A stretch of DNA of 64,000 bases from Variovorax sp. CF079 (GTDB lineage: Bacteria > Pseudomonadota > Gammaproteobacteria > Burkholderiales > Burkholderiaceae_C). Position numbers and translations under genes: made by a program. The notes beneath the pieces were generated by a model. That model had not been told where the DNA came from and did no database searches. It worked only from the letters and a program-made list of their open reading frames with translations. The stretch spans positions 62,001-126,000 of the forward strand of contig NZ_FMZU01000015.1 of the NCBI RefSeq assembly GCF_900101545.1. The letters run 5' to 3'. Below, piece by piece: positions 53,483 to 61,998 of the stretch; position 1 is the stretch's first letter; each line of letters starts with the position of its first letter.

Positions 53483-54133
53483 ATGTCCTCCGCCCTGCAC
53501 CACATCCCCCACCGCACCAAGAGACTGCCGCCGCTGCGCGTGGGCATCGGCGGGCCGGTCGGCTCCGGCAAGACCACGCTGCTCGAGATGCTCTGCAAGG
53601 CGATGCGCGACAAGTACGACCTGATCGCCATCACCAACGACATCTACACCAAGGAAGACCAGCGCCTGCTGACGGTGGCTGGCGCATTGCCGGCCGAGCG
53701 CATCATGGGCGTGGAGACCGGCGGCTGCCCGCACACCGCGATCCGCGAGGACGCCTCGATCAATCTCGAAGCCATCGATCGCATGCTGGGCGAGTTCCCC
53801 GACGCCGACGTGGTCTTCGTCGAGAGCGGCGGCGACAACCTGGCCGCCACCTTCAGCCCCGAACTCAGCGACCTCACGATCTACGTGATCGACGTCGCGG
53901 CCGGCGAGAAGATCCCGCGCAAGGGTGGCCCCGGCATCACCAAGAGCGACCTGTTCGTGATCAACAAGACCGACCTCGCGCCCTACGTGGGCGCCGACCT
54001 CGGGGTGATGGAGGCCGACACCCGACGCATGCGCAAGCAGCGGCCCTTCGTGATGACCAACCTCAAGACCCACACCGGTCTGGCCGAGGTCGTGGCCTTC
54101 ATCGAAGAGCGCGGCATGCTCGTCGGCGACTGA
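53483..54133 (+). CDS. ureG: Urease accessory GTPase UreG
   Basis: A 216-residue SIMIBI GTPase with the P-loop GGPVGSGKTT, the nickel-binding GCPHTAIREDAS motif and NKTDL for guanine specificity. It hydrolyses GTP to drive nickel transfer into apo-urease. It is the last gene of the cluster; 151 bp without a gene follow. The ATG is preceded by a weak purine stretch. Confidence 0.97.
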   Translation: MSSALHHIPHRTKRLPPLRVGIGGPVGSGKTTLLEMLCKAMRDKYDLIAITNDIYTKEDQRLLTVAGALPAERIMGVETGGCPHTAIREDASINLEAIDRMLGEFPDADVVFVESGGDNLAATFSPELSDLTIYVIDVAAGEKIPRKGGPGITKSDLFVINKTDLAPYVGADLGVMEADTRRMRKQRPFVMTNLKTHTGLAEVVAFIEERGMLVGD

Positions 54134-54284
54134 GCGGGCGCACGCATAGACGAGAGCGCTTCAGCCCCCATTTGTCGCGGCGATTCGAGCAATGCATCAC
54201 ATCTTCGAGACGTCATAGAGCTTCGGGCTTATTTCTTGCTGAGCCCGGAAATCCGATACTTCCGTAACGAATACGAAAGTTCCT

Positions 54285-54554
54285 ATGGCCTCCGAAGCAA
54301 CCTTCCATCCCGCGACCAGCAGCGTCCAGTTCGCGATCTACCCCGACGGGTACGACGGCGCACGCATCATTGCCCGGATCGACGAAGAGGCGCTGCACGC
54401 CCGCTTCCATGCACCTGAGGGCGACACCGAACTGGTGCGCGCCTATGCGGAGAACGCCGACTCCATCGACGCGCTGGCGACCGCCCGCTACCGCGAGAAC
54501 CCGATGGCCGCCATCTGCCTGCACAGCACGGACTTCCAGGCCAGCGGTTTCTAG
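54285..54554 (+). CDS. DUF1488-family protein
   Basis: An 89-residue protein with the DUF1488 pattern: VQFAIYPDGYDGARIIARIDEEAL, then an acidic stretch with DTELVRAYAENADSIDALATARY. Function of the family is unknown. It lies 151 bp after ureG and 41 bp before the racemase-family gene, so it is probably a separate unit. The ATG has a weak upstream site (GAAAG). Confidence 0.75.
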   Translation: MASEATFHPATSSVQFAIYPDGYDGARIIARIDEEALHARFHAPEGDTELVRAYAENADSIDALATARYRENPMAAICLHSTDFQASGF

Positions 54555-54595
54555 CGGGAAGGCGGCCTGCGCCTTCGCCGGTGGAGAATCCGGCC

Positions 54596-55288
54596 ATGCC
54601 CCAGCACATCGGAATCGTCGGCTGCTCCGCCGAAGGCGCGGCCCTTTGCTACAAGACCATTTGCGCCGACGGCGCGCAGCTTCTGGGCCCGCATGCCCAT
54701 CCCGAGGTCTCGATGCACACGCCCTCGCTCGCCGAGTACGTCGAGTGCCTGGACCGCGGCGACCTGCAGGGCGTGGGCGACCTGATGCTCGCCTCGGCCC
54801 GCAAGCTCGCGAAGACCGGCGCCGACTTCCTGGTCTGCCCCGACAACACCATCCACCAGGCGCTGCCGCTCATCGAAGCGCGCTCGCCGCTGCCCTGGCT
54901 GCACATCGCCGAAGTGGTTGCGGCCGAGGCCGTCGAACGCGGCTATCGCCGGCTCGGCCTGACCGGCACGCGCTGGCTGGTCGACAGCGAGGTCTATCCC
55001 GAAAAGCTGGCGGCGCGCGGGCTGGCCTGCGTGCGGCCGAGCGATGCCGAACGCGACGACATCCAGCGCATCATCATGGACGAGCTGGTCTACGGCGTGT
55101 TCAAGCCCGAGGCGGTGGCCCGCTTCCAGCAGCTCATCGGGCGCATGAAGGACGAGGGCTGCGATGCCGTCATCCTCGGCTGCACCGAGATTCCGTTGAT
55201 CGTCAACGACACCAATTCACCGCTGCCGCTGCTCGACTCCACGCGCCTTCTGGCGCGGGCAGCGCTGCGTCGGGCGGTGCAGGCCTAG
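54596..55288 (+). CDS. Aspartate/glutamate racemase-family protein
   Basis: A 230-residue protein of the Asp/Glu/hydantoin racemase fold with the two catalytic-type cysteines in LVCPDNTIH and LGCTEIPLI and an N-terminal GIVGCSAEGAALCY. The first cysteine motif differs from the usual CNT. It could racemise aspartate or a related acid. The ATG at 54596 is chosen over GTG 54581 because GGAG stands 10 bases before it. It is convergent with the carboxylase operon. Confidence 0.88.
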   Translation: MPQHIGIVGCSAEGAALCYKTICADGAQLLGPHAHPEVSMHTPSLAEYVECLDRGDLQGVGDLMLASARKLAKTGADFLVCPDNTIHQALPLIEARSPLPWLHIAEVVAAEAVERGYRRLGLTGTRWLVDSEVYPEKLAARGLACVRPSDAERDDIQRIIMDELVYGVFKPEAVARFQQLIGRMKDEGCDAVILGCTEIPLIVNDTNSPLPLLDSTRLLARAALRRAVQA

Positions 55289-55289
55289 T

Positions 55290-57260
55290 TCAGGGCGCCT
55301 CGATCGCCAGTTCGGCCACCACGCGGCTGGCCGCGACCTGGTCGCCGGTCTTCACATGCAATGCCGTCACCCGGCCCGACGACGGCGCCGCATGCACGTG
55401 CTCCATCTTCATGGCTTCCAGGGTCACCATGGGCTGGCCGGCCTCGACGCTGTCGCCGACAGCCACCATCACCGCGACCACGCGGCCGTTCATCGATGCG
55501 CGCAGCTTGCCGTCGCCGGCTGCGTCACCGGACTTGAGCGCGGCCGCGCGCGTGTGGTCTTCCACGCGCAATTGGCGGCCCCGGTAGTGCAGGAGCAGCA
55601 GGGGGCCGTCGCGATGGCAGACCGCGCGCTCGGCCAGGCCGTTGCAGACGAAGCGCACCGAAGTCTGCACCCGTTCGACTCGATCGATCTCGAAGACGCC
55701 TTCGTCGATGCCCACGCTGAACCGATCGGGATGCGCGCGCACGACGCCGGCGCCGAGCATCCGGCCGTCGAGCGTGAAGCGCAGCGAGATCGGCAGCGTG
55801 TGCGTCAGGGGGCGCCCTTGGGACGGCCGCTCTCCGGCAACGTCGCAGAGCAGCACGGCCGCGAGCGCGGCGGCACGGTCCTGCGTGGCGCTGTCCGATG
55901 CGAGCAGCTCTTCCTGCTGCTGGTCGATGAAGGCGGTGCTCGCACCGCCGGCCGCGAACACCGGGTGCGCAAGGCAGCGCTGCATGAAGAGCTGATTGGT
56001 CGTCACGCCCAGCGCCACCGCATCCTCGAGGCCGGCCATCAGCTTGCGCCGCGCCTCCTCGCGCGTGCGGCCGTGCGCGATGAGCTTGGCGATCATCGAG
56101 TCGTAGAAGGGCGGAATCTCGGCGCCCGAGCGCAGCGCATCTTCCACGCGCAACTGCGGCGGCATCTGCCACAGCGCCATGGTGCCGCTCTGGGGCATGA
56201 AGCCTTGCGCAACGTCTTCTGCACAGAGGCGGACCTCGATCGCGTGGCCGTCGAAGCGCACCTCCGCCTGCGCGAGCGGCAAGGGCTCGCCGGCCGCCAC
56301 GCGCAGCTGCAGCTCCACCAGGTCGAGTCCGGTGATGGCCTCGGTGACCGGATGCTCCACCTGCAGCCGCGTGTTCATCTCCATGAAGTAGTAGTTGCCC
56401 TCGCCGTCGAGCAGGAATTCGAGCGTGCCCGCGCCCTCGTAGCCGATGGCCTTCACCGCCGCTACGGCCGTCGCACCCATGCGCTCGCGCAGCACCGCAT
56501 CCACCGCCGGCGAGGGCGCCTCCTCGATGATCTTCTGGTGGCGGCGCTGCACCGAGCAGTCGCGCTCGCCGAGATGGATGGCATGGCCGTGGCGGTCGGC
56601 GAAGACCTGGATCTCGATGTGGCGCGGCGCGACCATCGCGCGCTCGAGGATGAGCTCCGGGTTGCCGAAGGCAGCTTCCGCTTCGGAGCGCGCGCTCTGC
56701 AGCAGCGCGGGAAACGCCTTCGCCGAGGGCGCCAGCCGCATGCCGCGCCCGCCGCCGCCGGCGGCGGCCTTGATCATCACCGGGAAGCCGATGCGCTCGG
56801 CTTCCGCGGCGAAGCGTGCATCGCTCTGGTCGTCGCCCTGGTAGCCCGGAATGCAGGGCACGCCGGCGGCCTGCATCAATGTCTTGGCACCGGCCTTGTG
56901 GCCCATCGCGGCGATCGCCTCGGGCGAAGGGCCGATGAACACCAGGCCGGCCTTCTTGCAGGCACGGGCGAAGGCTTCGTTCTCGGCCAGGAAGCCGTAG
57001 CCCGGATGCACCGCGTCCGCGCCCGCCAATGCGGCCGCTTCGAGAATCGCCGGGATGCACAGGTACGACTGCGACGGCAAGGGCTCGCCGATGCAGACCG
57101 CCTGGTCGGCCTCCTGCACGTGGCGCGCATCGGCATCGGCGGTGGAATACACGGCCACGGTGCGAAAGCCGAGGGCACGCGCGCTGCGGATGATGCGCAG
57201 CGCGATCTCGCCGCGGTTGGCGATGAGGATCTTGTGGAAGGGCGTGGATGGCATGGCCAT
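55290..57260 (-). CDS. Acyl-CoA carboxylase biotin-carboxylase/biotin-carrier subunit
   Basis: A 656-residue subunit joining biotin carboxylase (residues 8-450; ILIANRGEIALRI, IKAAAGGGGRGMR, MEMNTRLQVEHPV), a middle domain and a C-terminal biotinyl domain with the lysine K618 in EAMKMEH. This layout is shared by methylcrotonyl-, geranyl- and propionyl-type carboxylases. It begins 3 bp after the carboxyltransferase gene. The neighbours (carboxyltransferase, acyl-CoA dehydrogenase, DUF1446) resemble the atu cluster for acyclic terpenes or leucine-type catabolism. Substrate cannot be fixed from sequence. Confidence 0.92.
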   Translation of the reverse strand: MAMPSTPFHKILIANRGEIALRIIRSARALGFRTVAVYSTADADARHVQEADQAVCIGEPLPSQSYLCIPAILEAAALAGADAVHPGYGFLAENEAFARACKKAGLVFIGPSPEAIAAMGHKAGAKTLMQAAGVPCIPGYQGDDQSDARFAAEAERIGFPVMIKAAAGGGGRGMRLAPSAKAFPALLQSARSEAEAAFGNPELILERAMVAPRHIEIQVFADRHGHAIHLGERDCSVQRRHQKIIEEAPSPAVDAVLRERMGATAVAAVKAIGYEGAGTLEFLLDGEGNYYFMEMNTRLQVEHPVTEAITGLDLVELQLRVAAGEPLPLAQAEVRFDGHAIEVRLCAEDVAQGFMPQSGTMALWQMPPQLRVEDALRSGAEIPPFYDSMIAKLIAHGRTREEARRKLMAGLEDAVALGVTTNQLFMQRCLAHPVFAAGGASTAFIDQQQEELLASDSATQDRAAALAAVLLCDVAGERPSQGRPLTHTLPISLRFTLDGRMLGAGVVRAHPDRFSVGIDEGVFEIDRVERVQTSVRFVCNGLAERAVCHRDGPLLLLHYRGRQLRVEDHTRAAALKSGDAAGDGKLRASMNGRVVAVMVAVGDSVEAGQPMVTLEAMKMEHVHAAPSSGRVTALHVKTGDQVAASRVVAELAIEAP

Positions 57261-57263
57261 GAC

Positions 57264-58883
57264 TCAGGGACGCGCCACGGAGAACTGCATCGCCTGCGGC
57301 CGGCGCAGCTCGGCATCGCGGCAGATCGAGAGCACCTGGGCGATCACGGCGCGCGTGTCGCGCGGATCGATCACGCCGTCGTCGAGCAGGCGCGCGCTGG
57401 TGGTGAACACGCTGGTCTGGCTCTCGAAGCGCTCGATGATGCGGCGCTCCAGCTCGTCGAGCTTGGCCTGGTCCACCGCGCCCTTGCGCTTCATCGCGGC
57501 CTCGGTGACCATGACCATGGTGCCGGCCGCCTGCTCGGCGCCCATCACGGCCGTCCTCGCGTTGGGCCACGAGAAGCAGAAGCGCGGATGGAAGCCGCGC
57601 CCGCACATGCCGTAGTTGCCGGCGCCGTAGGAGGCGCCGCAATAGAGCGTGATCTGCGGCACGGTGGCGTTGGTCACGGCCTGGATCATCTTGGAGCCGT
57701 GCTTGATCATGCCGGCCTCCTCATGCGCCTTGCCGACCATGTAGCCGGTCGTGTTGTTGAGGTAGAGGATCGGCGTCCGTGCCTGGCAGCAGGCCTGGAT
57801 GAAGTGGGTTGCCTTGTTGGCGCCGGCGCTGTCGATGGGGCCGTTGTTGGTGACGACGCCGAGCGGCAGCCCCTCGATCTTGATGTGGCCGACCACGGTG
57901 GCGCTGCCGTAGTTCTCGCCGAAGGCCAGGAACTCGGAGTCGTCGGCGATGCGCGTGATCACCTGCCGCATGTCGACCGGGCGCTTGGGATCCATGGGCA
58001 TGATGCCCAGCAGCTCCTCGGCGTCGTGGCGCGGCGGCTTGAAGCGGCGCGGCGCCTCGGCCGGCAGCTCGCGGTTCCAGTCGATGTGGGCGAGGATCTC
58101 GCGCGCGATGCGGATCGCGTCGCGGTCGTCTTCGGCCAGGTAGTCACCGAGGCCCGAGATCGAGGTGTGCATGAGGGCGCCGCCCAGCTCCTCCTCGGTC
58201 GCGATCTCGCCGGTCGCGGCCTTCAGCAGCGGCGGCCCGGCGAGAAAGGCGCGCGAGCGGCCCCGCACCATCACGATGTAGTCCGACAGGCCCGTCTGGT
58301 AGGCGCCGCCAGCGGTGGAGGAGCCGTGCGTCACCGTGATCACCGGCAGGCCGGCCGCCGACATGCGCGCGAGGTTGCGGAACAGGCTGCCGCCCTTGAT
58401 GAACTCCTCGACCTTGTAGGTGAGCAGGTTGGCGCCTGCGCTCTCGACCAGCTGGACGTAAGGCAGCTTGTTCTCGAGCGCGAGCTCCTGCATGCGCAGC
58501 GCCTTGTCGAGGCCCATGGGCTGCAGCGCGCCGGCATCGATGCCTGAGTCGGAGGCATTGACCATTACGCGCACGCCCGAGACCCAGCCGATGCCGCCGA
58601 TGATGCCGCCGCCCGGCACGCTCTGGTCGAGCTCGGGCTTGTCCAGGCCGAGACCGGCCAGCGATGCGATTTCGAGAAAAGGCGAGCCCGGATCGAGCAG
58701 CAGCGAAACCCGATCGCGCGGCAGCAGCTGGCCGCGTTGCTCGAAGCGCTCGCGCGATCGGGCCGAGCTCGCCGCGCTGCGCTGCTCGCAGGCGCGCACG
58801 CGTTCGAGCAGGGCCAGCATGCCCTCGCGGTTGGCCTGGAAGGATTCGCTGTCGGGATAGATGGTCGACTCGATGCTTGCCAT
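57264..58883 (-). CDS. Acyl-CoA carboxylase carboxyltransferase subunit (AtuC/MccB-like)
   Basis: A 539-residue carboxyltransferase with two crotonase-fold halves. Oxyanion-hole glycine pairs are visible in THGSSTAGGAY and CGASYGAGNYGM, and the FLAGPPLLKAATGE block is conserved in the methylcrotonyl/geranyl group. Next to the first, the sequence GGSLFRNLARMSA differs from the pattern typical of methylcrotonyl-CoA carboxylase, so a different acyl pocket is likely. It sits 18 bp after the acyl-CoA dehydrogenase gene and pairs with the biotin subunit. Confidence 0.9.
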   Translation of the reverse strand: MASIESTIYPDSESFQANREGMLALLERVRACEQRSAASSARSRERFEQRGQLLPRDRVSLLLDPGSPFLEIASLAGLGLDKPELDQSVPGGGIIGGIGWVSGVRVMVNASDSGIDAGALQPMGLDKALRMQELALENKLPYVQLVESAGANLLTYKVEEFIKGGSLFRNLARMSAAGLPVITVTHGSSTAGGAYQTGLSDYIVMVRGRSRAFLAGPPLLKAATGEIATEEELGGALMHTSISGLGDYLAEDDRDAIRIAREILAHIDWNRELPAEAPRRFKPPRHDAEELLGIMPMDPKRPVDMRQVITRIADDSEFLAFGENYGSATVVGHIKIEGLPLGVVTNNGPIDSAGANKATHFIQACCQARTPILYLNNTTGYMVGKAHEEAGMIKHGSKMIQAVTNATVPQITLYCGASYGAGNYGMCGRGFHPRFCFSWPNARTAVMGAEQAAGTMVMVTEAAMKRKGAVDQAKLDELERRIIERFESQTSVFTTSARLLDDGVIDPRDTRAVIAQVLSICRDAELRRPQAMQFSVARP

Positions 58884-58901
58884 GTTCTTTTTCCTTGCGC
58901 C

Positions 58902-60077
58902 TCAAAGGCCCAGCTGCCGCGCGGCCAGGTCCTTCATGACCTCTTCCGATCCGCCGCCGATCATCATCACCTTGACCTCGCGGTAGATGCGCTCGCTCTT
59001 CGTGCCGCGCATGTAGCCCATGCCGCCCAGCAGCTGCACCGCCTGGTCGGCGCAGAACTGCATGGCCTGCGTCGCCTGGACCTTGGCCAGGCAGATGCGC
59101 GCCACCAGTTGCGCCGGATCGGCGAGCTGGTGCTCGATGCGGTAGGCCAGGTCGTAGACGAGCGTGCGCGCGGCGTCGATGCGCAGGGTCATGTCCATCA
59201 GCTTGTGGCGCACCACCTGCCGCTCGGACAGCGCCGTGCCGCCGATCGTGCGCTGGCGCGCCCAGTCCACAGCCTCCTCCAGACAGACCTCGGCATAGCC
59301 GCAGGCCAGCGACGCCATCAGCAGGCGCTCGGTGTTGAAGTTGCGCATGAAGAGCTTGAAGCCGCGGTTCTCCTCGCCCACGAGGTTGGCCACCGGCACC
59401 CGGCAGTCGTCGAAGCGAAGGTGCGCGGTGTCGGAACTCCACCAGCCCATCTTCTTGAGCGGCGTGCGGGTGAGCCCCGGCGTGCCACCCTCGATCACCA
59501 GCGCCGAGATGCCGCCGGCGCCCAAGACCTTCGGGGCGGTGCGCACCGCAGTCGTGATGAAGTCGGCGCGCACGCCCGAGGTGATGAAGGTCTTCTCGCC
59601 GTTCACGATGTAGTGATCGCCGTCGCGGATCGCGGTGGTCTTCAGGTTGGCCACGTCGGAGCCCCCCGAGGGCTCGGTGACGGCCAGCGCAGCAATCTTG
59701 CGACCCGCGAGCACCGGCGGGATGACGCGGCGTTTCAACTCTTCGTTGCCCGCGGCAAGAATCGGCGGCAGCGCGATGCCGTGCGAGTTCATCGAGGCCT
59801 GCACGCCGCCAGAACCGCAGCGCGCGAACTCCTCGGCCACCACGAGCTGGTAGAACACGTCGGCCGGCGTGCCGCCGTATTCCTCCGGATAGCCCAGCCC
59901 CAGGATGCCGAGTTCGGCCGAGCGCGCATAGAGCGAGCGCGGAAAGGTCTCGGCCTCGTCCCACGCGTTCACGTTGGGTGTGATCTCGCGCGAGATGAAG
60001 TCGCGGACGCTGGCGCGGAACTGCTCGTGATCGGGACTGAAATAGAAGGGCAGCGGCGGCGCATCGAGAAAGTCCAT
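58902..60077 (-). CDS. Acyl-CoA dehydrogenase
   Basis: A 391-residue flavin enzyme with an N-terminal helical domain, the FAD-binding AVTEPSGGSDV and FITSGVRADF blocks, and the C-terminal QLLGGMGYMRG and MMIGGGSEEVM regions. The catalytic base is probably a glutamate in the last. It oxidises an acyl-CoA to the 2,3-enoyl form, which the carboxylase downstream could then act on. In atu clusters the corresponding enzyme acts on citronellyl-CoA. The start ATG at 60077 is unambiguous, divergent from the DUF1446 gene. Confidence 0.92.
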   Translation of the reverse strand: MDFLDAPPLPFYFSPDHEQFRASVRDFISREITPNVNAWDEAETFPRSLYARSAELGILGLGYPEEYGGTPADVFYQLVVAEEFARCGSGGVQASMNSHGIALPPILAAGNEELKRRVIPPVLAGRKIAALAVTEPSGGSDVANLKTTAIRDGDHYIVNGEKTFITSGVRADFITTAVRTAPKVLGAGGISALVIEGGTPGLTRTPLKKMGWWSSDTAHLRFDDCRVPVANLVGEENRGFKLFMRNFNTERLLMASLACGYAEVCLEEAVDWARQRTIGGTALSERQVVRHKLMDMTLRIDAARTLVYDLAYRIEHQLADPAQLVARICLAKVQATQAMQFCADQAVQLLGGMGYMRGTKSERIYREVKVMMIGGGSEEVMKDLAARQLGL

Positions 60078-60132
60078 TGACGACTCCTTGTCGCGACCAA
60101 GGCTATCGGCCCGGCGCGCCCAGGTCTTGCGC

Positions 60133-60159
60133 CTAGTGGCTGCGGCCCCGGTCCACTAG
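60133..60159. promoter_or_regulatory. Inverted repeat in the divergent carboxylase/AtuA promoter
   Basis: CTAGTGG (60133-60139) and CCACTAG (60153-60159) are perfect 7-bp arms with a 13-base spacer, roughly midway between the two start codons. TTGACG at 60164 could be a -35 box for the DUF1446 gene. No regulator gene is adjacent, so the binding protein must be encoded elsewhere. Confidence 0.45.
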
Positions 60160-60207
60160 CGAGTTGACGCAAGCGCAGCGCGCGGCGGATCGCTAAGCTG
60201 CATCTCC

Positions 60208-61998
60208 ATGACAAGCAGCAGCAAGATCGTCCGCATCGGCGGCGCCTCCGGCTTCTGGGGCGACAGCATGGTGGCCGCGCCGCAACTGGTGAAGGGAGGG
60301 CGGCTCGACTACCTGGTGTTCGACTACCTGGCCGAGACCACGATGGCCATCCTGGCGGCGGCGCGCGCCAAGCAGCCCGAGCTGGGCTGGGCCACCGACT
60401 TCGTCGACATCGCGATGAAGCCGGTGCTCGGCGAGGTGAAGCGGCAAGGGATCAAGGTGATCAGCAACGCGGGCGGCATCAATCCGCACGGCTGTGCGGC
60501 CGCGCTGCAGGCCATGGCCGAGGCCGAAGGCATCGCGCTGCGCATCGCCGTGGTCGAGGGCGACGACATCGGCGCGCAGATGCCGGCCGTGCGCGAGCGC
60601 GGCATCCAGGACATGTTCAGCGGCGAAGCCTTGCCCGAGAAGGTGCTGAGCGCCAACGCCTACCTCGGCGCCGCGCCGATCGCCGCCGCGCTGGCGGCCG
60701 GTGCCGAGGTGGTGATCACCGGACGCTGCGTCGACAGCGCCGTGACGCTGGGGCCGTTGATGCGCGAATTCGGCTGGACCCACGACGACTTCGACCTGCT
60801 GGCCTCCGGCAGCCTCGCCGGCCACATCATCGAGTGCGGCTGCCAGGCGACCGGCGGCCTGCACACCGACTGGGAAGAGATCCCGGACTGGGCAAACATC
60901 GGCTACCCGATCGTCGAGTGCCATGCCGACGGCAGCTTCGTCCTGATCAAGCCCGAGGGCACCGGCGGCAAGGTGGTCCGCGCGGCGGTGGCCGAGCAAC
61001 TGCTCTACGAGATCGGCGACCCCGGCGCCTATCTGCTACCGGACGTGAGCTGCGACTTCCGCGAGGTCGTGATCGAGCAGCAGGGAGAGAACCGCGTGCG
61101 CGTGAGTCCTGCCAAAGGACGCCCGCCGACGCCGAGCTACAAGGTTTCGGCGACCCAGCAGGGTGGCTACCGCTGCGCGGGCAGCCTGGTGATCGTCGGC
61201 ATCGATGCCGAGAAGAAGGCCCGACGCACGGCCGAGGCGATCATCGAGCGCACCGGCCGCATCCTGCGCGAGAGCGGGCAGCCGCCCTTCACCTCCACCT
61301 ACATCGAAGTGATCGGCGCCGAGTCGCTCTACGGCCCGCATGCGTGCACGCGGGCGTCGCGCGAGGTCATGATGCGGGTGGTGGCCAATCATCCGCAGAA
61401 GGCCGCGCTCGCGATGTTCGCGCGCGAGATCGCGCCGGCGGGCACCTCGTGGGCGCCCGGCACCACGGGCCCGGGCGGCGGGCGGCCTTCGGTGTCGCCT
61501 CTGATCGAGCCCTTCTCTTTTCTGCTGGAGAAAGAGGCGGTGCCCGTCGCCTTCGTGCTCGACGGCGAGCGGCATGCGGTGCCCGTTCCGGCGGGAACGG
61601 GTGACGGTGTCGCGCCCGATGTGCCAACGCCCTCTCCATGGATCGATCCCGATGAGCCGATGGAGGAAGTGCGCCTCATCCAGCTCGCCTGGGCGCGCAG
61701 CGGCGACAAGGGCAACCTCTCGAACATCGGCCTGGTCGCACGCCGCCCCGAATGGCTGCCGCTGCTGTGGGAACGCGTGACGCCCGATGCCGTGGGCGCC
61801 TATTTCGCGCACCTGGTTCACGGCAAGGTGGAACGCTTCTACCTGCCCGGCATCGCCGCGATGAACCTGCTGCTGCACGATGCGCTCGACGGCGGCGGGC
61901 CTTCATCGATGCGCATGGATCCGCTCGGCAAGGGCATGGGGCAGATGCTGCTGGACATGCGGATCAAGGTTCCGCGTTCGCTGGCCGCGGGGCTTTGA
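60208..61998 (+). CDS. AtuA-like DUF1446 protein
   Basis: A 596-residue protein whose first 450 residues match the DUF1446/AtuA family: VRIGGASGFWGDSMVAAPQL, ATDFVDIAMKP and GGINPHGCAAALQ, then ITGRCVDSA and GTGGKV. A C-terminal AtuA-like domain begins near residue 485 with IQLAWARSGDKGNLSNIG. AtuA is required for citronellol/geraniol breakdown in Pseudomonas but its reaction is not settled. Divergent from the acyl-CoA dehydrogenase/carboxylase operon, it probably acts in the same catabolic route. The next gene starts directly after its stop. Confidence 0.88.
   Translation: MTSSSKIVRIGGASGFWGDSMVAAPQLVKGGRLDYLVFDYLAETTMAILAAARAKQPELGWATDFVDIAMKPVLGEVKRQGIKVISNAGGINPHGCAAALQAMAEAEGIALRIAVVEGDDIGAQMPAVRERGIQDMFSGEALPEKVLSANAYLGAAPIAAALAAGAEVVITGRCVDSAVTLGPLMREFGWTHDDFDLLASGSLAGHIIECGCQATGGLHTDWEEIPDWANIGYPIVECHADGSFVLIKPEGTGGKVVRAAVAEQLLYEIGDPGAYLLPDVSCDFREVVIEQQGENRVRVSPAKGRPPTPSYKVSATQQGGYRCAGSLVIVGIDAEKKARRTAEAIIERTGRILRESGQPPFTSTYIEVIGAESLYGPHACTRASREVMMRVVANHPQKAALAMFAREIAPAGTSWAPGTTGPGGGRPSVSPLIEPFSFLLEKEAVPVAFVLDGERHAVPVPAGTGDGVAPDVPTPSPWIDPDEPMEEVRLIQLAWARSGDKGNLSNIGLVARRPEWLPLLWERVTPDAVGAYFAHLVHGKVERFYLPGIAAMNLLLHDALDGGGPSSMRMDPLGKGMGQMLLDMRIKVPRSLAAGL

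Noticed and set aside
54134..54284. Gap between ureG and the DUF1488 gene, with a GGGCT/AGCCC hairpin near 54225-54248
   Set aside because: The stem is imperfect and lacks a T-run; I see no small gene or RNA here and do not call a terminator.
55356..58547. A plus-strand open frame of over 1000 codons opposite the carboxylase genes
   Set aside because: It is an antisense shadow caused by high GC3; the product has low-complexity Arg/Ala/His composition, no motifs, and the minus strand encodes two clear enzymes there.
55290..61998. Naming the carboxylase genes atuF/atuC/atuD outright
   Set aside because: Essential partner genes of the terpene route are absent and the acyl-pocket sequence does not settle the substrate, so only AtuA-like and family-level names are used.
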